DNA of 64,000 nucleotides, taken from Chamaea fasciata (Eukaryota > Chordata > Aves > Passeriformes > Sylviidae). The DNA is taken from NCBI GenBank assembly GCA_029207755.1, contig JARCOQ010000066.1, forward strand, positions 248,001 to 312,000, in the 5' to 3' direction. This document shows positions 25,801 through 39,217 of the stretch, one piece after another. A program made the translations under genes and the position numbers. Numbering within the stretch: position 1 is the stretch's first letter; the number at the start of each line of letters is the position of its first letter. Below the pieces are notes generated by a model, which was not told where the DNA came from, made no database searches, and was given only the letters and a program-made list of their open reading frames with translations.

Positions 25801-28707
25801 CACTGTGGGATCCATGGTTCTGGTGTCCATCCACACCTGTGTCCAGCTGGAATCCATGGCTCTTATGTCCATCTAGACAAGTGTCCATTCATAGGGGAGC
25901 CATGGTCTGGTGCCCATCCAGACCACTGGCCATCCAGAGTAGGATCCATGCCTCGGTGTCTGGCAAGAGTCAATACAAGGTGGGAGGAATGGCCCTGGTC
26001 ACCATATAGACCAGTGTCCTTCAGGACCAGTGTCCATCTAGATTCGGATCCATGCCTCTGGTTGCTATCTCCACCAGTGTCCATCAAGAGAGGAATCCAT
26101 GGCCCTTGTATCCATCCAGAGCAGGCTCCAATTTGGATTCCTTGCTCTGGTGTCCATCCAGAACAGTGTCCATCCTGAGACGGATCCATGGCTCTGGAGT
26201 CTATCCAGAACAGAGTAAAACTGGGATCCAAGGTTCTGAGGTCTATCCATACCAGTGCCCATCCACAGTGGGATCCATGACACTGGTGTCCATCCAGACC
26301 AGTATCGAGTTGGGATCCACGGCTCTGGTGTCTATCTGGACAAGTATCTATCCAGAGTTTAATCCAAGACTCTGCTCTCCATCCAGAACAGGGTCCAGCT
26401 GGGATCCAAGGCTCTGATGTCTATCCATACCAGTGTCCATCCACAGTGGGATCCATGGCTCTGGTGTCCATCCAGATCAGTGTCCACTTGGGATCCACAG
26501 CTCTGCTGTCCATCTGGACAAGTATCCATCTGGATACGTGGCTGTGCTGTCCATTCATACCAGGCTCCATCTACAGATGCATGCATGATTCTTGTGTCCA
26601 TCGAGAAGAGGGTGCATCCAGAGTGGGATCCATGGCACTGGTGTCCATCCAGTCCATTTTCCATCTGGACCAGTGTCCAGTTTGCATCCATGGCTATGCT
26701 GTCCATCTGTACCAGGGTCCATCCACAGTGGGATCCATGGCTCTGGTGTCCATGCAGACCAGTGTCCACTTGGGATCCACAGCTCTGCTGTCCATCTGGA
26801 CAAGTATCCATCTGGATACGTGGCTGTGCTGTCCATTCATACCAGGCTCCATCTACAGATGCATGCATGACTCTTGTGTCCATCGAGAAGAGCGTGCATC
26901 CAGAGAGGGATCCATGGCTCTGGCATCCATCCAGAGCATTATCCATCTGGACCAGTGTCCAGTTTGCATCCATGGCTATGCTGTCCATCTGTACCAGGGT
27001 CTATCCACAGTGGGATCCATGGCTCTGCTGTCCATCCAGACCACTTCGCAGTTGGGATCCACGGCTCTGGTGTCCATCTGGATGTGTGGCTGTGCTGTCC
27101 ATTCAAACCAGGCTCCATCCACAGAGGGATGCATGGCTCTTGTGTCCATCACGAGTAGTGTGTATTCAGAGTGGGATCCATGGCTCTGGTGTCCATCCAG
27201 ACCAGTGTCAAGCTGGGATCCATAGCTCTTTTGTCTATTCAGGCAAGTGTCCATCCAGAGTGGAAGCCAGGGTTCTGGTGTCTATTCTGACCTGTGTCCA
27301 TCCAGAGTGGACACCATTACTCTGTTGTGCATCTCTACCTGTGTCCATCCACAGTGGCATCCATTGCTCTGGAGTCCATCCTGACCACTGTCAATCCACT
27401 GTGGGATCCATGGCTCTGGGGTCTATTCACAGCAGCGTCCATCCAGATTGGGATCCGTGGCTCTTATGTCCATCCAAACCAGTGTCCATCCACAGTGGCA
27501 TCCATCGCTGTGGTGTTTAACCACACCAGTGTCCAGCTGGAAACCATGGCTCTGGCGTCCATCTAGACCAGTGTCCATTTATTGGGGATCCATGGTCTGG
27601 TGCCCTCCCAGACCACTGGCCATCCAGAGTGCGATCCATGCCTCGGTGTCTGGCAAGAGTCAATACAAGGTGGGAGGAATTGCTCTGGTCACCATCTAGA
27701 CCAGTGTCCATCTCGACCAGTGTCCATCTAGAGTCGGATCCATGCCTCTGGTTCCTATCTCCACCAGTGTCCATCAAGAGTGGAATCCATGGCCCTTGTA
27801 TCCATCCAGACCAGGCTCCAATTTGGATCCATGGCTCTGGTGTCCATCCAGAACAGTGTCCATCCAGAGACGGATCCATGGCTCTGGAGTCTTTCCAGAC
27901 CAGGATCCATCCAAAGTGGGATCCATGGCTCTGGTGTCCATCTGGAGCATAATCCATCCAGAGTCCAATCCAAGACTCTGCTGTCCATCCAGAACAGGGT
28001 CCAGCTGGGATCCAAGACTCTGATGCCTATCCATACCAGTGTCCATCCACAGTGGGATCCATGGCTCTGGTGTCCATGCAGACCAGTGTCCACTTGGGAT
28101 CCACGGCTCTGCTGTCCATCTGGACAAGTATCCATCTGGATACGTGGCTGTGCTGTCCATTCATACCAGGCTCCATCTACAGACGCATGCATGACTCTTG
28201 TGTCCATCGAGAAGAGCGTGCATCCAGAGAGGGATCCATGGCTCTGGCATCCATCCAGAGCATTATCCATCTGGACCAGTGTCCAGTTTGCATCCATGGC
28301 TATGCTGTCCATCTGTACCAGGGTCCATCCACAGTGGGATCCATGGCTCTGCCGTCCATCCAGACCAGTGTACAGTTGTGATCCACGGCTCTGGTGTCCA
28401 TCTGGATGTGTGGCTGTGCTGTCCATTCAAACCAGGCTCTATCCACAGAGGGATGCATGGCTCTTGTGTCCATCACGAGTAGTGTGTATTCAGAGTGGGA
28501 TCCATGGCTCTGGTGTCCATCCAGACCAGTGTCAAGCTGGGATCCATAGCTCTTTTGTCTATTCAGGCAAGCGTCCATCCAGAGTGGAAGCCAGGGTTCT
28601 GCTGTCTATCCTGACCAGTGTCCATCCAGAGCGGACACCATTACTCTGGTGTGCATCTCTACCTGTGTCCATCCACAGTGGCATCCATTGCTCTGGTGTC
28701 CATCCGG
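22802..28707. repeat. 5,906-bp satellite block, copy 1
   Basis: Landmarks repeat at a constant offset of 5,906 bp over the whole block, including the diverged-monomer clusters at 23,500-23,760 and 26,500-27,000. Copy 1 contains TATAAATA at 23,084-23,091. The 3-bp insertion CCATCCGGCTGACC at its right end (28,702) is absent at its left end (22,795), which places the duplication boundary within a few bases of these points. Confidence 0.9.
23084..23091 (+). promoter_or_regulatory. TATA-box-like octamer in a satellite variant
   Basis: TATAAATA fits the TATA consensus. It arose by one change in the CTATCAATACAAGG marker monomer and was copied to 28,990-28,997 with the 5,906-bp duplication. No open gene follows, so function is doubtful. 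Confidence 0.15.
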
Positions 28708-31700
28708 CTGACCACTGTCAATCCACTGTGGGATCCATGCCTCTGGTGTCTATTCACAGCAGCGTCCATTCAGATTGGGATCCGTGGCTCTTATGTCCAT
28801 CCAAACCAGTGTCCATCCACAGTGGCATCCATCCCTCTGGTGTCCATCCACACCAGTGTCCAGCTGGAATCCATGGCTCTGGCGTCCATCTAGACCAGTG
28901 TCCATTGATTTGGGATCCATGGTCTGGTGCCCATCCAGACCACTGGCCATCCAGAGTGGGATGCATGCCTCGGAGTCAGGCAAGGCCACTATAAATACAA
29001 GGTGCGAGGAATGGCTCTGGTCACTATCTGGACCAGTGTCCATCTGGACCAGTCTCCATCTGGATTCGGATCCATGACTCTGGTACTATCTGGAGCAGTA
29101 TCCATCCAGAGTGGAATCCATGGCTCTTGTATCCATCCAGACCAGGCTCCAATTTCTATCTATGGCTCTGGTGTCCATCCAGAACACTGTCCATCCAGAG
29201 ACGGATCTATGGCTCTGGAGTCCATCCTGACCAGGATCGACCCACAGAGGGATCCATGGCTCTGGTGTCCATCTGGAGCAGTATCCATCCAGAGTCCAAT
29301 CCAAGACTCTGCTGTCCATCCAGAACAGGGTCCAGCTGGGATCCAAGGCTCTGATGTCTATCCATACCAGTGTCCATCCACAGTGGGATACATGGCTCTG
29401 GTGTCCATGCAGACGGGTGTCCATGCAGACCATTGTCCACTTGGGATCCACGGCTCTGCTGTCCTCTGGACAAGTATCCATCTGGATACGTGGCTGTGCT
29501 GTCCATTCATCCCAGGCTCCATCTACAGACCCATGCATGACTCCTGTGTCCATCAAGAACAGCGTGCATCCAGAGTGGTATCCATGGTTTTGGCGTCCAT
29601 CCAGACCATTATCCATCTGGACCAGTGTCCAGTTTACATCCATGGCTATGCTGTCCATCTGTACCACGGTCCATTCAGAGTGGGATCCATTGCTCTGGTG
29701 CCCATACGGACCAGTGTCAAGCTGGGATCCATAGCTCTTTTGTCTATTCAGGCAAGCGTCCATCCAGACTGGAAGCCAGGGTTCTGCTGTCTATCCTGAC
29801 CAGTGTCCATCCAGAGCGGACACCATTACTCTGGTGTGCATCTCTACCTGTGTCCATCCACAGTGGCATCCATTGCTCTGGTGTCCATCCTGACCACTGT
29901 CAATCCACTGTGGGATCCATGGCTCTGGGGTCTATTCACAGCAGCGTCCATCCAGATTGGGATCCGTGGCTCTTATGTCCATCCAAACCAGTGTCCATCC
30001 ACAGTGGCATCCATGGCTCTGGTGTCCATCCACACCAGTGTCCAGCTGGAATCCATGGCTCTGGCGTCTACCTAGACCAGTGTCCATTCATAGGGGATCC
30101 ATGGTCTGGGGCCCATCCAGACCACTGGCCATCCAAAGTGGGATCCAAGGCTCGGTGTCTGGCCACACCACTATCAATACAAGGTGGGAGGAATGGCTCG
30201 GGTGTCCATCTGGACTAGTGTCCATCTGGAGTCGGATCCATGGCTCTGGTTGCTACCTTCACCAGTGTCCATCAAGAGTGGAATCCATGGCCCTTGTATC
30301 CATCCAGACCAGGCTCCAATTTGGATCCACGGCTCTGGTGTCCATCTGGATGCGTGGCTGTGCTGTCCATTCAAACCAGGCTCCATCCACAGAGGGATGC
30401 ATGGCTCTTGTGTCCATCACCAGTAGTGTGTATTCAGAGTGGTATCCATGGCGCTGGTGTCCATCCAGACCAGTGTCAAGCTGGGATCCATAGCTCTTTT
30501 GTCTATTCAGGCAAGCGTCCATCCAGACTGGAAGCCAGGGTTCTGCTGTCTATCCAGACCAGTGTCCATCCAGAGCGGACACCATTACTCTGGTGTGCAT
30601 CTCTACCTGTGTCCATCCACAGTGGCATCCATTGCTCTGGTGTCCATCCTGACCACTGTCAATCCACTGTGGGATCCATGGCTCTGGGGTCTATTCACAG
30701 CAGCGTCCATCCAGATTGGGATCCGTGGCTCTTATGTCCATCCAAACCAGTGTCCATCCACAGTGGCATCCATTGCTCTGGTGTCGTTCCCAACCAGTGT
30801 CCAGGTGGAATCCATGGCTCTGGCGTCCATCTAGACCAGTGTCCATTCATAGCGGAGCCATGGTCTGGTGCCCATCCAGACCACTGGCCATCCAGAGTGG
30901 GATCCATGCCTCAGTGTCTGGCAAGAGTCAATACAAGGTGGGAGGAATTGCTCTGGTCACCATCTGGACCAGTGTCCATATAGATCAGTGTCCATCTAGA
31001 GTCAGATCCATGCCTCTGGTTCCTATCGCCACCAGTGTCCATCCACAGTGGAATCCATGGCCCTTGTATCCATCCAGACCAGGCTCCAATTTGTTTCTAT
31101 GGCTCTGGTGTCCATCCAGAACAGTGTCCATCCAGAGACGGATCCATGGCTCTGGAGTCCATCCAGACTAGGATCCACCCACAGTGGGATCCATGGCTCT
31201 GGTGTCCATCTAGAGCAGCATCCATCCAGAGTCCAATCCAAGACTCTGCTGTCCATCCAGAACAGGGTCCAGCTGGGATCCAAGGCTCTGATGTCTATCC
31301 ATACCAGTGTCCATCCACAGTGGGATCGATGGCACTGGTGTCCATCCAGACCACTGTCCAGTTGGGATCCACGACTCTGCTGTCCATCTGGATGCGTGGC
31401 TGTGCCATCCATTCAAACCAGGCTCCATCCACAGAGGGATGCATGGCTCTTGTGTCCATCATGAGTAGTGTACATTCTTTGTGGGATCCATGGCTCTGGT
31501 GTCCATCCAGACCAGTGTCAAGCTGGGATCCATAGCTCTTTTGTCTATTCAGGCAAGCGTCCATCCAGAGTGGAAGCCATGTTTCTGGTGTCTATCCTGA
31601 CCAGTGTCCATCCAGAGCGGACACCATTACTCTGGTGTGCATCTCTACCTGTGTCCATCCACAGTGGAATCCATTGCTCTGGAGTCCATCCTGACCACTG

Positions 31701-34613
31701 TCAATCCACTGTGGGATCCATGGTTCTGGTGTCCATCCACACCTGTGTCCAGCTGGAATCCATGGCTCTTATGTCCATCTAGACAAGTGTCCATTCATAG
31801 GGGAGCCATGGTCTGGTGCCCATCCAGACCACTGGCCATCCAGAGTAGGATCCATGCCTCGGTGTCTGGCAAGAGTCAATACAAGGTGGGAGGAATGGCC
31901 CTGGTCACCATATAGACCAGTGTCCTTCAGGACCAGTGTCCATCTAGATTCGGATCCATGCCTCTGGTTGCTATCTCCACCAGTGTCCATCAAGAGAGGA
32001 ATCCATGGCCCTTGTATCCATCCAGAGCAGGCTCCAATTTGGATTCCTTGCTCTGGTGTCCATCCAGAACAGTGTCCATCCTGAGACGGATCCATGGCTC
32101 TGGAGTCTATCCAGAACAGAGTAAAACTGGGATCCAAGGTTCTGAGGTCTATCCATACCAGTGCCCATCCACAGTGGGATCCATGACACTGGTGTCCATC
32201 CAGACCAGTATCGAGTTGGGATCCACGGCTCTGGTGTCTATCTGGACAAGTATCTATCCAGAGTTTAATCCAAGACTCTGCTCTCCATCCAGAACAGGGT
32301 CCAGCTTGGATCCAAGGCTCTGATGTCTATCCATACCAGTGTCCATCCACAGTGGGATCCATGGCTCTGGTGTCCATCCAGATCAGTGTCCACTTGGGAT
32401 CCACAGCTCTGCTGTCCATCTGGACAAGTATCCATCTGGATACGTGGCTGTGCTGTCCATTCATACCAGGCTCCATCTACAGATGCATGCATGATTCTTG
32501 TGTCCATCGAGAAGAGGGTGCATCCAGAGTGGGATCCATGGCACTGGTGTCCATCCAGTCCATTTTCCATCTGGACCAGTGTCCAGTTTGCATCCATGGC
32601 TATGCTGTCCATCTGTACCAGGGTCCATCCACAGTGGGATCCATGGCTCTGGTGTCCATGCAGACCAGTGTCCACTTGGGATCCACAGCTGTGCTGTCCA
32701 TCTGGACAAGTATCCATCTGGATACGTGGCTGTGCTGTCCATTCATACCAGGCTCCATCTACAGATGCATGCATGACTCTTGTGTCCATCGAGAAGAGCG
32801 TGCATCCAGAGAGGGATCCATGGCTCTGGCATCCATCCAGAGCATTATCCATCTGGACCAGTGTCCAGTTTGCATCCATGGCTATGCTGTCCATCTGTAC
32901 CAGGGTCTATCCACAGTGGGATCCATGGCTCTGCTGTCCATCCAGACCACTTCGCAGTTGGGATCCACGGCTCTGGTGTCCATCTGGATGTGTGGCTGTG
33001 CTGTCCATTCAAACCAGGCTCCATCCACAGAGGGATGCATGGCTCTTGTGTCCATCACGAGTAGTGTGTATTCAGAGTGGGATCCATGGCTCTGGTGTCC
33101 ATCCAGACCAGTGTCAAGCTGGGTTCCATAGCTCTTTTGTCTATTCAGGCAAGTGTCCATCCAGAGTGGAAGCCAGGGTTCTGGTGTCTATTCTGACCTG
33201 TGTCCATCCAGAGCGGACACCATTACTCTGTTGTGCATCTCTACCTGTGTCCATCCACAGTGGCATCCATTGCTCTGGAGTCCATCCTGACCACTGTCAA
33301 TCCACTGTGGGATCCATGGCTCTGGGGTCTATTCACAGCAGCGTCCATCCAGATTGGGATCCGTGGCTCTTATGTCCATCCAAACCAGTGTCCATCCACA
33401 GTGGCATCCATCGCTGTGGTGTTTAACCACACCAGTGTCCAGCTGGAAACCATGGCTCTGGCGTCCATCTAGACCAGTGTCCATTTATTGGGGATCCATG
33501 GTCTGGTGCCCTCCCAGACCACTGGCCATCCAGAGTGCGATCCATGCCTCGGTGTCTGGCAAGAGTCAATACAAGGTGGGAGGAATTGCTCTGGTCACCA
33601 TCTAGACCAGTGTCCATCTCGACCAGTGTCCATCTAGAGTCGGATCCATGCCTCTGGTTCCTATCTCCACCAGTGTCCATCAAGAGTGGAATCCATGGCC
33701 CTTGTATCCATCCAGACCAGGCTCCAATTTGGATCCATGGCTCTGGTGTCCATCCAGAACAGTGTCCATCCAGAGACGGATCCATGGCTCTGGAGTCTTT
33801 CCAGACCTGGATCCATCCAAAGTGGGATCCATGGCTCTGGTGTCCATCTGGAGCATAATCCATCCAGAGTCCAATCCAAGACTCTGCTGTCCATCCAGAA
33901 CAGGGTCCAGCTGGGATCCAAGACTCTGATGCCTATCCATACCAGTGTCCATCCACAGTGGGATCCATGGCTCTGGTGTCCATGCAGACCAGTGTCCACT
34001 TGGGATCCACGGCTCTGCTGTCCATCTGGACAAGTATCCATCTGGATACGTGGCTGTGCTGTCCATTCATACCAGGCTCCATCTACAGACGCATGCATGA
34101 CTCTTGTGTCCATCGAGAAGAGCGTGCATCCAGAGAGGGATCCATGGCTCTGGCATCCATCCAGAGCATTATCCATCTGGACCAGTGTCCAGTTTGCATC
34201 CATGGCTATGCTGTCCATCTGTACCAGGGTCCATCCACAGTGGGATCCATGGCTCTGCCGTCCATCCAGACCAGTGTACAGTTGTGATCCACGGCTCTGG
34301 TGTCCATCTGGATGTGTGGCTGTGCTGTCCATTCAAACCAGGCTCTATCCACAGAGGGATGCATGGCTCTTGTGTCCATCACGAGTAGTGTGTATTCAGA
34401 GTGGGATCCATGGCTCTGGTGTCCATCCAGACCAGTGTCAAGCTGGGATCCATAGCTCTTTTGTCTATTCAGGCAAGCGTCCATCCAGAGTGGAAGCCAG
34501 GGTTCTGCTGTCTATCCTGACCAGTGTCCATCCAGAGCGGACACCATTACTCTGGTGTGCATCTCTACCTGTGTCCATCCACAGTGGCATCCATTGCTCT
34601 GGTGTCCATCCGG
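28708..34613. repeat. 5,906-bp satellite block, copy 2
   Basis: This copy is nearly identical to 22,802-28,707. Differences I noticed are single bases, such as GATCGACCC at about 29,236 versus GATCCACCC in copy 1, and CTGGGTTCC near 33,120 versus CTGGGATCC. Similarity at this offset ends near 34,643, where CCATGGCTCTGGGG replaces CCATGCCTCTGGTG. Confidence 0.9.
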
Positions 34614-36301
34614 CTGACCACTGTCAATCCACTGTGGGATCCATGGCTCTGGGGTCTATTCACAGCAGCGTCCATCCAGATTGGGATCCGTGGCTCTTAT
34701 GTCCATCCAAACCAGTGTCCATCCACAGTGGCATCCATTGCTCTGGTGTTGTTCCCAACCAGTGTCCAGCTGGAATCCATGGCTCTGGCGTCCATCTAGA
34801 TTAGTGTCCATTCATAGCGGAGCCATGGTCTGGTGCCCATCCAGACCACTGGCCATCCAGAGTGGGATCCATGCCTCAGTGTCTGGCAAGAGTCAATACA
34901 AGGTGGGAGGAATTGCTCTGGTCACCATCTGGACCAGTGTCCATATAGACTAGTGTCCATCTAGAGTCGGATCCATGCCTCTGGTTCCTATCGCCACCAG
35001 TGTCCATCCACAGTGGAATCCATGGCCCTTGTATCCATCCAGACCAGGCTCCAATTTGTATCTACGGCTCTGGTGTCCATCCAGAACAGTGTCCATCCAG
35101 AGACGGATCCATGGCTCTGAAGTCCATCCAGACTAGGATCCACCCACAGTGGGATCCATGGCTCTGGTGTCCATCTAGAGCAGCATCCATCCAGAGTCCA
35201 ATCCAAGACTCTGCTGTCCATCCAGAACAGGGTCCAACTGGGATCCAAGGCTCTGATGTCTATCCATACCAGTGTCCATCCACAGTGGGATCGATGGCAC
35301 TGGTGTCCATCCAGACCACTGTCCAGTTGGGATCCACGACTCTGCTGTCCATCTGGATGCGTGGCTGTGCCGTCCATTCAAACCAGGCTCCATCCACAGA
35401 GGGATGCATGGCTCTTGTGTCCATCATGAGTAGTGTACATTCTTTGTGGGATCCATGGCTCTGGTGTCCATCCAGACCAGTGTCAAGCTGGGATCCATAG
35501 CTCTTTTGTCTATTCAGGCAAGCGTCCATCCAGAGTGGAAGCCAGGTTTCTGTTGTCTATCCTGACCAGTGTCCATCCAGAGCGGACACCATTACTCTGG
35601 TGTGCATCTCTACCTGTGTCCATCCACAGTGGCATCCATTGCTCTGGAGTCCATCCTGACCACTGTCAATCCACTGTGGGATCCATGGTTCTGGTGTCCA
35701 TCCACACCTGTGTCCAGCTGGAATCCATGGCTCTTATGTCCATCTAGACAAGTGTCCATTCATAGGGGAGCCATGGTCTGGTGCCCATCCAGACCACTGG
35801 CCATCCAGAGTAGGATCCATGCCTCGGTGTCTGGCAAGAGTCAATACAAGGTGGGAGGAATGGCTCTGGTCACCATATAGACCAGTGTCCTTCAGGACCA
35901 GTGTCCATCTAGATTCGGATCCATGCCTCTGGTTGCTATCACCCCCAGTGTCCATCAAGAGAGGAATCCATGGCCCTTGTATCCATCCAGAGCAGGCTCC
36001 AATTTGGATTCATTGCTCTGGTGTCCATCCAGAACAGTGTCCATCCTGAGACGGATCCATGGCTCTGGAGTCTATCCAGAACAGAGTAAAACTGGGATCC
36101 AAGGTTCTGAGGTCTATCCATACCAGTGTCCATCCACAGTGGGATCCATGGCACTGGTGTCCATCCAGACCAGTATCTAGTTGGGATCCACGGCTCTGGT
36201 GTCTATCTGGACAAGTATCTATCCAGAGTTTAATCCAAGACTCTGCTCTCCATCCAGAACAGGGTCCAGCTGGGATCCAAGGCTCTGATGTCTATCCATA
36301 C
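33386..36301. repeat. 2,916-bp satellite unit, copy 1
   Basis: This overlaps the end of the 5,906-bp block and so records a later duplication that straddled its edge. Matching positions include 33,661/36,577, 33,686/36,602 and 34,988/37,904. The unit includes a diverged-monomer cluster and the CGGCTGACC insertion (near 34,612). Confidence 0.85.
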
Positions 36302-39217
36302 CAGTGTCCATCCACAGTGGCATCCATCGCTGTGGTGTCCAACCACACCAGTGTCCAGCTGGAAACCATGGCTCTGGCGTCCATCTAGACCAGTGTCCAT
36401 TTATTGGGGATCCATGGTCTGGTGCCCTCCCAGACCACTGGCCATCCAGAGTGCGATCCATGCCTCGGTGTCTGGCAAGAGTCAATACAAGGTGGGAGGA
36501 ATTGCTCTGGTCACCATCTAGACCAGTGTCCATCTCGACCAGTGTCCATCTAGAGTCGGATCCATGCCTCTGGTTCCTATCTCCACCAGTGTCCATCAAG
36601 AGTGGAATCCATGGCCCTTGTATCCATCCAGACCAGGCTCCAATTTGGATCCATGGCTCTGGTGTCCATCCAGAACAGTGTCCATCCAGAGACGGATCCA
36701 TGGCTCTGGAGTCTTTCCAGACCAGGATCCATCCAAAGTGGGATCCATGGCTCTGGTGTCCATCTGGAGCATAATCCATCCAGAGTCCAATCCAAGACTC
36801 TGCTGTCCATCCAGAACAGGGTCCAGCTGGGATCCAAGACTCTGATGCCTATCCATACCAGTGTCCATCCACAGTGGGATCCATGGCTCTGGTGTCCATG
36901 CAGACCAGTGTCCACTTGGGATCCACGGCTCTGCTGTCCATCTGGACAAGTATCCATCTGGATACGTGGCTGTGCTGTCCATTCATACCAGGCTCCATCT
37001 ACAGACGCATGCATGACTCTTGTGTCCATCGAGAAGAGCGTGCATCCAGAGAGGGATCCATGGCTCTGGCATCCATCCAGAGCATTATCCATCTGGACCA
37101 GTGTCCAGTTTGCATCCATGGCTATGCTGTCCATCTGTACCAGGGTCCATCCACAGTGGGATCCATGGCTCTGCCGTCCATCCAGACCAGTGTACAGTTG
37201 TGATCCACGGCTCTGGTGTCCATCTGGATGTGTGGCTGTGCTGTCCATTCAAACCAGGCTCTATCCACAGAGGGATGCATGGCTCTTGTGTCCATCACGA
37301 GTAGTGTGTATTCAGAGTGGGATCCATGGCTCTGGTGTCCATCCAGACCAGTGTCAAGCTGGGATCCATAGCTCTTTTGTCTATTCAGGCAAGCGTCCAT
37401 CCAGAGTGGAAGCCAGGGTTCTGCTGTCTATCCAGACCAGTGTCCATCCAGAGCGGACACCATTACTCTGGTGTGCATCTCTACCTGTGTCCATCCACAG
37501 TGGCATCCATTGCTCTGGTGTCCATCCGGCTGACCACTGTCAATCCACTGTGGGATCCATGGCTCTGGGGTCTATTCACAGCAGCGTCCATCCAGATTGG
37601 GATCCGTGGCTCTTATGTCCATCCAAACCAGTGTCCATCCACAGTGGCATCCATTGCTCTGGTGTTGTTCCCAACCAGTGTCCAGCTGGAATCCATGGCT
37701 CTGGCGTCCATCTAGATTAGTGTCCATTCATAGCGGAGCCATGGTCTGGTGCCCATCCAGACCACTGGCCATCCAGAGTGGGATCCATGCCTCAGTGTCT
37801 GGCAAGAGTCAATACAAGGTGGGAGGAATTGCTCTGGTCACCATCTGGACCAGTGTCCATATAGACTAGTGTCCATCTAGAGTCGGATCCATGCCTCTGG
37901 TTCCTATCGCCACCAGTGTCCATCCACAGTGGAATCCATGGCCCTTGTATCCATCCAGACCAGGCTCCAATTTGTATCTACGGCTCTGGTGTCCATCCAG
38001 AACAGTGTCCATCCAGAGACGGATCCATGGCTCTGAAGTCCATCCAGACTAGGATCCACCCACAGTGGGATCCATGGCTCTGGTGTCCATCTAGAGCAGC
38101 ATCCATCCAGAGTCCAATCCAAGACTCTGCTGTCCATCCAGAACAGGGTCCAACTGGGATCCAAGGCTCTGATGTCTATCCATACCAGTGTCCATCCACA
38201 GTGGGATCGATGGCACTGGTGTCCATCCAGACCACTGTCCAGTTGGGATCCACGACTCTGCTGTCCATCTGGATGCGTGGCTGTGCCGTCCATTCAAACC
38301 AGGCTCCATCCACAGAGGGATGCATGGCTCTTGTGTCCATCATGAGTAGTGTACATTCTTTGTGGGATCCATGGCTCTGGTGTCCATCCAGACCAGTGTC
38401 AAGCTGGGATCCATAGCTCTTTTGTCTATTCAGGCAAGCGTCCATCCAGAGTGGAAGCCAGGTTTCTGTTGTCTATCCTGACCAGTGTCCATCCAGAGCG
38501 GACACCATTACTCTGGTGTGCATCTCTACCTGTGTCCATCCACAGTGGCATCCATTGCTCTGGAGTCCATCCTGACCACTGTCAATCCACTGTGGGACCC
38601 ATGGTTCTGGTGTCCATCCACACCTGTGTCCAGCTGGAATCCATGGCTCTTATGTCCATCTAGACAAGTGTCCATTCATAGGGGAGCCATGGTCTGGTGC
38701 CCATCCAGACCACTGGCCATCCAGAGTAGGATCCATGCCTCGGTGTCTGGCAAGAGTCAATACAAGGTGGGAGGAATGGCTCTGGTCACCATATAGACCA
38801 GTGTCCTTCAGGACCAGTGTCCATCTAGATTCGGATCCATGCCTCTGGTTGCTATCACCCCCAGTGTCCATCAAGAGAGGAATCCATGGCCCTTGTATCC
38901 ATCCAGAGCAGGCTCCAATTTGGATTCATTGCTCTGGTGTCCATCCAGAACAGTGTCCATCCTGAGACGGATCCATGGCTCTGGAGTCTATCCAGAACAG
39001 AGTAAAACTGGGATCCAAGGTTCTGAGGTCTATCCATACCAGTGTCCATCCACAGTGGGATCCATGGCACTGGTGTCCATCCAGACCAGTATCTAGTTGG
39101 GATCCACGGCTCTGGTGTCTATCTGGACAAGTATCTATCCAGAGTTTAATCCAAGACTCTGCTCTCCATCCAGAACAGGGTCCAGCTGGGATCCAAGGCT
39201 CTGATGTCTATCCATAC
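36302..39217. repeat. 2,916-bp satellite unit, copy 2
   Basis: This copy starts at the break where TCCATCCACAGTGGCATCC follows CATACCAGTG (36,298-36,320) and ends where the equivalent position continues as CACAGTGGGATCC (39,217-39,240). 2,916 is a multiple of 3, yet this unit still holds stop codons in each frame. Confidence 0.85.
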
